Shown piece by piece: positions 6,223-12,021 of a stretch of DNA of 12,021 nt. Made by a program: the position numbers and the translations under genes. The notes beneath the pieces were generated by a model. The model was not told where the DNA came from and did no database searches. It worked only from the letters and a program-made list of their open reading frames with translations. The stretch covers positions 1 to 12,021 of the forward strand of contig JAKSAU010000979.1 of the NCBI GenBank assembly GCA_022361535.1. The letters are read 5' to 3'. The stretch is from Desulfobacterales bacterium. GTDB lineage: Bacteria > Desulfobacterota > Desulfobacteria > Desulfobacterales > Desulfobacteraceae. Each line of letters begins with the position of its first letter. Position 1 is the stretch's first letter.

Positions 6223-8085
6223 ATGAGTGAAGGTCCAAAGCCAGAAGAACAAGATGGACATCTATACAAATTAAAAAAGGTTGAATCCGCTTACAAAAAA
6301 GAAATTAAACGTCTGACAGAAGAGAATAATATTCTTGAAGAGGCACTAGACGGCATACCGGACATCATTGGGATTCAAAAACCCGATCACACAGTGGTTC
6401 GGTACAATAAAGCAGGGTGTGAAGCTGTTCAAAAATCCCAAGAAGAAGTTATCGGGCAGCCCTGCTATTCATTATTGGGCAAGCCTGTTTCCTGTGAAGA
6501 CTGTGCAACTCACCTTGCGCTGAAAAGTAAAAAACTTGAGACTATAGAGCGGTTTATACCGGAGTTAAACAGGTATTTTATCTGCCGCAGCAGCCCTGTT
6601 TTAGATGATTCAGGAAACGTCAGCCATATTATTGAACAACTACATGACATTACCCACCGCAAACAGCTTGAAACAGAAAAGGACCACCTTATTGCTCAAC
6701 TACAGTCTGCTATTTCTGAGATGCACAGCCAGGCGCTATACAAAATGCTTGCAGAAAGAATCAGCGAAGGGGTGATTATCGGATATGAAAATAGAATTGT
6801 ATATGCCAATCCTGCCGCCTTAAGTATTTTAAAAAGAGGGGAAGACGAACTCTACAGAATACAGCCAAAAACTCTTATTCATAACGACCACATAAAGTCT
6901 TATGAGACCATGATCCAGGGTGCACAAAACAAGAATCCCCAAAAGGAGTTCGAACTTTGCTGTTTGGACAGCAATAGCAGTGAAATATGGATACAGGCAA
7001 ACTGCAGGCCCCTTGAATGGGAAAAAGAAGAAGGTATCCTTATAACATTCATGGATATTACCCGGCAAAGAGAAAAGCGGCTGGTTGCAAAAAAGGAAAC
7101 GTCCCGGCTTAAAAAAGAGAACAGACTTTTGCGCTCCAAACATATTCACCCATATGGTTTGGCTCATCTGGTTGGAACCAGTGATGTCATGCAGGACGTT
7201 TATGATAAAATCATCAATGCCATACCCATTGACGAGAATGTAATTATCTACGGGGAATCCGGTACCGGAAAAGAACTGGTGGCCAAATCCATCCACGATT
7301 TAAGTCACCGCAAAAATGGTCCTTTTATTGCTGTTAATTGCGGCGCCATACCGGAAAACCTCGCGGAAAGTGAATTTTTCGGACATAAAAAAGGGGCTTT
7401 CTCCGGGGCGGACATGGATAAAGTCGGTTTATTTGAAAGCGCCCATGACGGCACCCTCTTCCTGGATGAAATCGGTGAAATACCTCTGCCATTGCAAGTA
7501 AAACTACTGCGTGCCATTGAAGGTTACGGATTTTCCCCTGTTGGCACCACAGAGGTTAAAAAATCGAATGTCCGAATCATTGCCGCCACCAACCGGGACC
7601 TGAAAATCATGGTCAAGAACGGAACGGTTAGAAAGGACTTTTATTACAGGATTCACATCATTCCCATCCAGCTTCCGCCTTTAAAAAAGAGAAAAGAAGA
7701 CATCCCGCTTCTCGTGTATCATTTCACCCGGAAGATGAACCCATCCGGGCCCAAAAGACATATACCTGACGATGTAATTGAAAAGTTTACAACCCATGAC
7801 TGGCCAGGCAATGTAAGGGAATTACAGAACACTGTTTCCCGGTATCTTGCATTTGACAATGTGGAATTTGTAGAATCCGGTATTGAAACATCCCTCCCGG
7901 ACAACATGACTACTGAAAACGGATCTCAAAAGGGGAGAAACTTAAACTCCCTGCTTGCTGCATATGAACGCCAAGTAATCGGAACTGCTATGAAAGAAGC
8001 AGAGGGAAACAAATCCCTGGCCGCAAGAATTCTTGGTATTGACCGCCGTTCTCTTCACAGGAAAATTTCTCGCTTGGATCTATAG
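6223..8085 (+). CDS. Sigma-54-dependent activator, PAS-PAS-AAA+-Fis HTH
   Basis: This is a cytoplasmic enhancer-binding protein of 620 residues that would remodel sigma-54 RNA polymerase closed complexes using ATP. The order is an N-terminal coiled coil (about 14-42), PAS 1 (about 43-147), a linker helix, PAS 2 (about 172-285), a second coiled coil (285-305), the AAA+ domain (about 314-540) and a Fis-type helix-turn-helix (about 577-620). Walker A is GESGTGKE (Lys350) and Walker B is Asp415-Glu416. The sigma-54-contact loop reads GAFSGA (391-396), with Ser394 replacing the usual Thr. No receiver domain is present, so ligand or redox sensing by PAS is likely. PAS 1 holds Cys66, Cys81, Cys91 and Cys94, the last two as CxxC. 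GGAG lies 8 bases before the ATG. Directly downstream are three dyad sites and a -24/-12 promoter, so the next two genes are the probable targets. Confidence 0.95.
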   Translation: MSEGPKPEEQDGHLYKLKKVESAYKKEIKRLTEENNILEEALDGIPDIIGIQKPDHTVVRYNKAGCEAVQKSQEEVIGQPCYSLLGKPVSCEDCATHLALKSKKLETIERFIPELNRYFICRSSPVLDDSGNVSHIIEQLHDITHRKQLETEKDHLIAQLQSAISEMHSQALYKMLAERISEGVIIGYENRIVYANPAALSILKRGEDELYRIQPKTLIHNDHIKSYETMIQGAQNKNPQKEFELCCLDSNSSEIWIQANCRPLEWEKEEGILITFMDITRQREKRLVAKKETSRLKKENRLLRSKHIHPYGLAHLVGTSDVMQDVYDKIINAIPIDENVIIYGESGTGKELVAKSIHDLSHRKNGPFIAVNCGAIPENLAESEFFGHKKGAFSGADMDKVGLFESAHDGTLFLDEIGEIPLPLQVKLLRAIEGYGFSPVGTTEVKKSNVRIIAATNRDLKIMVKNGTVRKDFYYRIHIIPIQLPPLKKRKEDIPLLVYHFTRKMNPSGPKRHIPDDVIEKFTTHDWPGNVRELQNTVSRYLAFDNVEFVESGIETSLPDNMTTENGSQKGRNLNSLLAAYERQVIGTAMKEAEGNKSLAARILGIDRRSLHRKISRLDL

Positions 8086-8087
8086 CC

Positions 8088-8123
8088 TGTGACATATTGC
8101 CCCACCCGGGACAATATGTCCCT
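8088..8123. promoter_or_regulatory. Paired upstream activator sites (UAS1 and UAS2)
   Basis: UAS1 (8088-8104) is TGTGACA-TAT-TGCCCCA. UAS2 (8107-8123) contains the perfect 15-bp palindrome GGGACA-ATA-TGTCCC. Their centres (8096 and 8115) are 19 bp apart, near two helical turns, so dimers would bind on about the same face. GACATATTG and CAATATGTC also form a 9-bp-arm inverted repeat across the pair. The first site begins 3 bases after the activator gene's stop codon. Binding by that activator is inferred from position and symmetry. Confidence 0.65.
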
Positions 8124-8178
8124 TTCCTTTGCCAATTATAAGTTTGGGGGGTGAACATGCCAAAATCCCGCAAACAAC

Positions 8179-8195
8179 TGTGACACTTTGTCCCA
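8179..8195. promoter_or_regulatory. Third upstream activator site (UAS3)
   Basis: TGTGACA-CTT-TGTCCCA repeats the 7-3-7 architecture of the two upstream sites (consensus TGKGACA-N3-TGYCCCA). Its centre (8187) is 72 bp from UAS2 and about 120 bp upstream of the -12 element, a normal distance for an enhancer of a sigma-54 promoter. Confidence 0.65.
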
Positions 8196-8235
8196 GTTAT
8201 TAAAAACACCTATCCACGGTCCTCTGAAACGCCTT

Positions 8236-8279
8236 CACAATAAAAATAATATAATTTCAGCACATTAAAAATAATACAA
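8236..8279 (+). repeat. 19-bp AT-rich direct repeats between enhancer and promoter
   Basis: CACAATAAAAATAATATAA (8236-8254) and CACATTAAAAATAATACAA (8261-8279) match at 17 of 19 positions and begin 25 bp apart. They lie between UAS3 and the -24/-12 promoter, where an IHF-type bend is often found. No clear IHF consensus was seen, so a bending or nucleoid-protein role is only inferred. Confidence 0.6.
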
Positions 8280-8295
8280 CACTAATTTTCACACA

Positions 8296-8310
8296 GGCAC
8301 CCATGTTGCT
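8296..8310 (+). promoter_or_regulatory. Sigma-54 (-24/-12) promoter
   Basis: GGCAC (8296-8300), five bases, TTGCT (8306-8310) gives GG and GC exactly 12 bp apart, close to the consensus TGGCAC-N5-TTGCW (only the leading T is A). The start site would be near 8321, about 37 bases before the receiver gene's ATG. The upstream dyad sites and the adjacent enhancer-binding protein gene strengthen the call. Confidence 0.88.
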
Positions 8311-8357
8311 AATGTTCAAGCGGATCTTTAAACCATGTTTGAGTAGTTGGATGACCA

Positions 8358-8753
8358 ATGAACATTTTAATAATTGATGCTGAAGAAGATACTGCAGACA
8401 GCTTAGCCAAAATGCTGCAAGGCTGGGATCACAATGTGGTCCGTGTGTCCACAGATGCAGAAGCCATTGCTAAATCAAAGCAGTCCTTCTTTGAAGTTGT
8501 TTTAATGGAACTGGTTTTAAAAGGTATGCCTGTTTATCAGATCATTCCTGATTTAAAGCTCTACAATCCAGGTGTCAGTGTGATTACAATGACCCGGGAA
8601 AATTCCCCGGACCTGGAAAAAAAGGCGAGAGAACGCGGTATTTCGTTTTATACGGGTAAACCCGTTGACCGCGGTCTGCTAAAACAAATCTTGGATCAAT
8701 TGACTATCTTCCACCTCAATTCCGGGGATTGGAAGATGGTGGCACCCTTTTAA
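8358..8753 (+). CDS. Receiver-only protein with Glu at the phosphorylation site (pseudo-receiver)
   Basis: This encodes a 131-residue single receiver domain with no output domain. It begins MNILIIDAEED, ends helix 5 near residue 115, and carries a short C-terminal tail. Compared with CheY/NtrC receivers, the conserved Thr (Thr79) and Lys (Lys101, in TGKPV) are kept. The phosphoacceptor Asp in the VLMDL block is Glu51 (VLMEL), and the second acidic pocket residue after strand 1 is Ala8. Ordinary Asp phosphorylation is therefore not expected, and Glu at this position often mimics the phosphorylated state. It is the first gene after the sigma-54 promoter and lies 24 bases before the chemoreceptor gene, so a role in the same chemosensory pathway (CheY-like, adaptor or sink) is plausible. 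The ribosome site is weak (GTTGGATG). Fold certain, function inferred. Confidence 0.9.
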   Translation: MNILIIDAEEDTADSLAKMLQGWDHNVVRVSTDAEAIAKSKQSFFEVVLMELVLKGMPVYQIIPDLKLYNPGVSVITMTRENSPDLEKKARERGISFYTGKPVDRGLLKQILDQLTIFHLNSGDWKMVAPF

Positions 8754-8777
8754 AACAAAGCTGATATAGGAGATATT

Positions 8778-11300
8778 ATGAATTGGAAGAATTTAAGTAT
8801 ATTTAAAAAAATCGGTGTTGGACCTGGGATTGTAATCATCTTTCTGGTGGCCATAGGCGCTCAAAGTTTTCTTGGGGTAACCGATATTTTAAATGATTCC
8901 AAGGAAGTCATATATGGTAACCGCCTTGACGGGACAATGACCCAAAAAGAGGTTGACCAATTGGCCTGGGCCAACCGGTTGGGCAAATTATTAAAAGGGG
9001 AAGACCCAGGCAATCTGGATATAGAAACAGATCATACCAAAAGTTCTTTGGGGAAATGGCTTTATGGCGAAGACCGTAAAATAGCAGAGCAGATGGTGCC
9101 TGAACTTGCACCTCTTTTTAAAAATATTGAAGTCCCCCACAAAGAAATGTATGAGTCTGCTAAACTTATCAAAGAAACCTATAAACCAAACCATAACGGA
9201 TTGGATCTTGTTTTATCCAAACTGTTAGGAAACCAACTGACCTGGGTGGCAGACTTAGGAAAAGCAATTGCTGAAGAATCTGCCGGGATTTATGTATACC
9301 AGAGCCTTCTTAAGACCAGTACCCAGCAGGCCATGTCACAAATCAAAGCCCTTGATAAACGAACAGATCTTACTCTTGCAGAGCGCAAAGCATTGGCCTA
9401 TGAGAACCTTAAAAATCTGCGGTACGGTGAAAATGATGATGGATACTTCTTTATCTTGGATACTGATGTCAATATGGTCATGCATCCCCACAATCTTTCA
9501 TTGGAGGGTAAAAGCCAAACAAAAACCCCTGATAAGCGCGGAGACCTGTTTTTCAATGACATTGTGGAGGTCGCCCAAGCAAATGACAGTGGGTTTGTAA
9601 CGTATTATTGGCAGCTGCCGGGAAGCGATGAAATCGCGCCGAAGATATCTTTCTCCCAGATTTATAAGCCCTGGAATTGGGTCATTGCAACCGGATTTTA
9701 TGTTGACCATACCAATGCCCGTCTTATGGAACGGGTTGAAGCATTTGCTGCAGAGGTGCCTTACTCTTGTGGTTTACAGTTAAATCATAAGAAAACTGAT
9801 CTGGGCAAATTTATATTATCTGAAGAGGCCCAAAAGCTTGCAGAAGAATTTCCTGCACTCAAAGAAACCTTAGCCGGAATTTCTGCTCCCCATCAGGCAA
9901 TCCACATCTTAGCTGTGGATATTGAAGATGCCATTAATGAACTGAATATGCCGAAAGCGATTAAAATATATCAAAATCAAGTACAGGCCAAACTTGACGA
10001 AATTCAAAAGCTTTTAACCCACACCATTGAAGCGGAAAAAGCTTTGAAACAGACAAAAGTGGTTGCCGAGACCATTTTTACAGAACAGACCCTTCCTAAG
10101 CTGGCGGAATTGGGAATCGCATTAAATGAAATTCGCACCAATGCCCGTGAGCACATCACAACAGATGCGGCGATCTTAAATGGTGCAACCTCCCTTCGGA
10201 CCCGGGTGGTCATATTCAGTTCCATTGCTGTTGCTATCGGTATTTGCCTGACATTTCTCATTGCGGCCAGTATCAGCCGCCCCCTGACCAAAACCATAGA
10301 TTTTGCAAAGACAGTAGCATCCGGGGACCTGACACAAAAAATCGACATCAATCAAAAAGATGAGGTGGGATCATTGTGTGTTGCCATGAATGAAATGTCC
10401 GGGCACCTCAATGAGATGTTTACCGATGTAAATAAATCTGTTCACACTCTTACCTCTTCAGCTACAGAACTTTCAGCCGTTTCTGAGCAGATCACCAACA
10501 ATTCTTTGCAGACAGCTGAAAAATCCACCAATGTATCCGGAGCCGCAGAGGAGATGACCGGTAATATGAATTCGGTTGCCGCTGCTACAGAGCAGGCTAC
10601 ATCCAATGTTCAGATGATCGTTTCTGCTGTTGAAGAAATGTCTTCAACCATTAACGAAATCTCTAAGAATACATCCAAAGGGAGCCAGACCACGTCAAAG
10701 GCAGTGGAAAATGCAAAGCAGGTTTCCATTAAAGTTGATGAACTTGGACAAGCTGCTTCGGAAATCAGCAAGGTCACCGATTCTATTGCCGATATTTCGG
10801 AACAGACCAACCTGCTGGCATTGAATGCTACCATAGAGGCTGCAAGAGCCGGAGAAGCGGGCAAAGGATTCGCCGTAGTTGCAAACGAAATAAAAGCCCT
10901 TGCCCTTCAAACTGCAGAGGCAACTCAGGAAATCAGTTCAAGAATTGATGGGGTCCAGGTAACCACAAATGAATCCATCCAGGCAATTGAAACCATTGTC
11001 AATGTCATCAACGATATTGATGCCATTGTGATTTCAGTCGCCACTGCCATCGAAGAGCAGTCTGCCGGAACTCAGGAAATTTCCCAGAATGTAAACCAGG
11101 CAGCTTCCGGGCTCGAAGAAGTGAACCAGAACGTAGGCCAGACATCTCATATTGCCACATCCGTAAATCAGGATATCAACGAAGTTTCCCGGGCAACAGA
11201 CGAGATGAAGACCGGTAGCAGCCAGGTCATGAGCAGTGCAACTGAACTGTCGAGGATGGCAGAAAGCCTAAATGAAATGATCAGCCGGTTTAAAATATAG
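8778..11300 (+). CDS. Methyl-accepting chemotaxis protein, CZB-like/sCache periplasmic region
   Basis: This is an 840-residue transmembrane chemoreceptor. TM1 spans about 13-34. Its periplasmic region (about 35-475) starts with a CZB-like four-helix module (about 44-132) containing AWANRL, LGKWLYG and PHKEMY. An sCache-type sensor domain (about 165-310) contains DGYFFI (221-226), VMHPH and VIATGFYVD. A second CZB-like half (about 321-385) contains LGKF and PHQAIH. TM2 is 477-499, HAMP about 500-553, and the signalling tip is EQTNLLALNATIEAARAGE (675-693). The zinc Cys is missing in both CZB-like modules (Ser89, Thr340). The C-terminus lacks the NWETF-type CheR tether. AGGAG lies 7 bases before the ATG, and the gene forms an operon with the pseudo-receiver under the sigma-54 promoter. 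The ligand is unknown; sCache domains often bind small carboxylates. Confidence 0.95.
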   Translation: MNWKNLSIFKKIGVGPGIVIIFLVAIGAQSFLGVTDILNDSKEVIYGNRLDGTMTQKEVDQLAWANRLGKLLKGEDPGNLDIETDHTKSSLGKWLYGEDRKIAEQMVPELAPLFKNIEVPHKEMYESAKLIKETYKPNHNGLDLVLSKLLGNQLTWVADLGKAIAEESAGIYVYQSLLKTSTQQAMSQIKALDKRTDLTLAERKALAYENLKNLRYGENDDGYFFILDTDVNMVMHPHNLSLEGKSQTKTPDKRGDLFFNDIVEVAQANDSGFVTYYWQLPGSDEIAPKISFSQIYKPWNWVIATGFYVDHTNARLMERVEAFAAEVPYSCGLQLNHKKTDLGKFILSEEAQKLAEEFPALKETLAGISAPHQAIHILAVDIEDAINELNMPKAIKIYQNQVQAKLDEIQKLLTHTIEAEKALKQTKVVAETIFTEQTLPKLAELGIALNEIRTNAREHITTDAAILNGATSLRTRVVIFSSIAVAIGICLTFLIAASISRPLTKTIDFAKTVASGDLTQKIDINQKDEVGSLCVAMNEMSGHLNEMFTDVNKSVHTLTSSATELSAVSEQITNNSLQTAEKSTNVSGAAEEMTGNMNSVAAATEQATSNVQMIVSAVEEMSSTINEISKNTSKGSQTTSKAVENAKQVSIKVDELGQAASEISKVTDSIADISEQTNLLALNATIEAARAGEAGKGFAVVANEIKALALQTAEATQEISSRIDGVQVTTNESIQAIETIVNVINDIDAIVISVATAIEEQSAGTQEISQNVNQAASGLEEVNQNVGQTSHIATSVNQDINEVSRATDEMKTGSSQVMSSATELSRMAESLNEMISRFKI

Positions 11301-11356
11301 CCATGTGATCAACAAAAGGGACTCAAAATCTTCATTTGATTAAGAGGCTCAAACTT

Positions 11357-11397
11357 AGGGCCGCCTCTAAAGATTCTTACAGGGGCGGCCTTCTTAT
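11357..11397 (+). terminator. Rho-independent terminator of the receiver/chemoreceptor operon
   Basis: GGCCGCC (11359-11365) pairs with GGCGGCC (11384-11390). Flanking A-U, G-U, C-G and U-A pairs extend the stem to about 12 bp (11357-11368 with 11381-11392). The loop is 12 bases, and TTCTTATTT follows. It lies 57 bases after the chemoreceptor stop codon. Confidence 0.85.
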
Positions 11398-11634
11398 TTA
11401 GCGCATTCCCAAAAAACCAAATTCTAAAAATGGCCCCCCTTTAATTGCGTAATTGCAAAACACTTGTAGCTATAGGCAGAAGCTTCAGTTGAAATAGTAA
11501 AGGTGCTGGCAAGAAAAACACTTTTTTTCTGCTATGTAGCAGATGCTACAGACACCATACAAATACTTTCGTATTTTGGGTATCGAAACATTTTAGATGT
11601 ACGATCCTAATCAATTTAAAATAAGGAGATCTCA
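11398..11634 (+). other. AT-rich intergenic leader with overlapping inverted repeats, upstream of the flavodoxin gene
   Basis: No ORF is supported in this stretch. CTGCTA-TG-TAGCAG (11529-11542) overlaps GTAGCA-GA-TGCTAC (11536-11549), so two mutually exclusive hairpins, or three TGCTA half-sites, are possible. AAATAC-TTTC-GTATTT (11561-11576) is a third hairpin, and a run of seven T residues lies at 11522-11528. No recognised riboswitch class or clear -35/-10 pair was found. The ribosome site AAGGAG precedes the next start codon. Confidence 0.45.
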
Positions 11635-12021
11635 ATGAAAGTATTAGTGACTTATTTCAGCCAGAGTGGAAATACTGAGAAAATAGCAAAAGCCATATAC
11701 GAGGAAGTTACGGCCCAAGGTGGTAATGCTGATTTGAAAAAGCTTGAAGAACTTACCCCTGAATTGGTTGCCGATTATAATTGCATCTTTATGGGATCCC
11801 CCTTGCACTCAGGCAGCCTGGCAGCCCCGATAAAAGAATGCCTGAAAGTTCTCAAAGCGACTACCGGCCAACAGATGGCGGGATTTATCACCCATATGGC
11901 GCCTGCCTATCCGGAACAGGACATGGAAGCCTTTGCAGAACCTATGAAAGCAGCCTGCCAGGAAAAAGGTATTGAGTATAAAGGATGTTTTGATTGCCAG
12001 GGCTTTTTGGCGGAATCCATG
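11635..12021 (+). CDS. Flavodoxin-family protein, 5' part
   Basis: ATG 11635 follows AAGGAG at 7 bases, and the frame stays open to the window edge (129 codons). The N-terminus MKVLVTYFSQSGNTEKIAKA carries the FMN phosphate-binding loop S-Q-S-G-N-T of flavodoxins and NAD(P)H:quinone oxidoreductase-like flavoproteins. The second nucleotide-contact loop is MGSPLHSGSLAAP, and the third region contains FITHMAPAYPE. A CFDCQG element near residues 119-124 is the usual tail strand in single-domain flavodoxin-like proteins of anaerobes. Up to the window edge it looks like a single flavodoxin domain with one-electron carrier or quinone/thiol reductase potential; C-terminal additions cannot be excluded. 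Its own transcription unit is likely, since the chemoreceptor terminator precedes it. Confidence 0.9.
   Translation, partial: MKVLVTYFSQSGNTEKIAKAIYEEVTAQGGNADLKKLEELTPELVADYNCIFMGSPLHSGSLAAPIKECLKVLKATTGQQMAGFITHMAPAYPEQDMEAFAEPMKAACQEKGIEYKGCFDCQGFLAESM

Noticed and set aside
11781..11975. 64-codon ORF in another frame near the window end
   Set aside because: It lies wholly within the flavodoxin frame, which has a ribosome site and clear FMN-binding motifs.

Overview
The window looks like chromosomal DNA of a marine-type, anaerobic, sulfate-reducing Desulfobacterota (Desulfobacterales, close to Desulfobacter/Desulfobacula-like organisms). This is inferred from moderate GC content, a selenocysteine-containing ArsC-family protein, a sigma-54 enhancer-binding activator, a chemoreceptor with periplasmic CZB-like modules, and a long UPF0324 transporter. 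No 16S or other phylogenetic marker is present. No rRNA, tRNA, CRISPR array, insertion sequence or phage gene was seen.

Layout. Bases 1-104 are the 3' end of a gene, possibly the gamma subunit of a 2-oxoacid:acceptor oxidoreductase, closed by a strong terminator. A small conserved-looking protein (225-533, minus) is divergent from panP (680-2353), a PLP-dependent aspartate 1-decarboxylase that supplies beta-alanine for pantothenate. Convergent with panP is a 110-residue thioredoxin-fold ArsC-family selenoprotein (2364-2696, minus). Its UGA at 2663-2661 is in frame, forms a UxxC motif and is followed by a bSECIS-like hairpin; ordinary ORF calling cuts off its N-terminus. Next come a 584-residue YeiH/UPF0324 transporter with an unusual N-terminal extension (2991-4745), two tiny membrane proteins separated by one in-frame TAA (4805-5086, 5108-5296), and a LysE-family exporter (5364-5990).

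The second half appears to be one regulatory and chemosensory circuit. A PAS-PAS-AAA+-Fis sigma-54 activator (6223-8085) is followed at once by three matching 17-bp dyad sites (consensus TGKGACA-N3-TGYCCCA), then a pair of 19-bp AT-rich direct repeats, then a near-consensus -24/-12 promoter (8296-8310). That promoter reads into a two-gene operon: a receiver-only protein whose phosphoacceptor Asp is replaced by Glu (8358-8753), and an 840-residue chemoreceptor (8778-11300). The periplasmic part of the chemoreceptor seems to be two CZB-like modules, both lacking the zinc Cys, the second interrupted by an sCache domain. A terminator ends the operon. The window closes with the start of a flavodoxin-family gene (11635 to the edge), preceded by a leader containing several inverted repeats.

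Most notable are the overlooked selenoprotein with its SECIS candidate and the self-contained sigma-54 circuit controlling an apparently phosphorylation-independent receiver and a chemoreceptor with degenerate metal sites.
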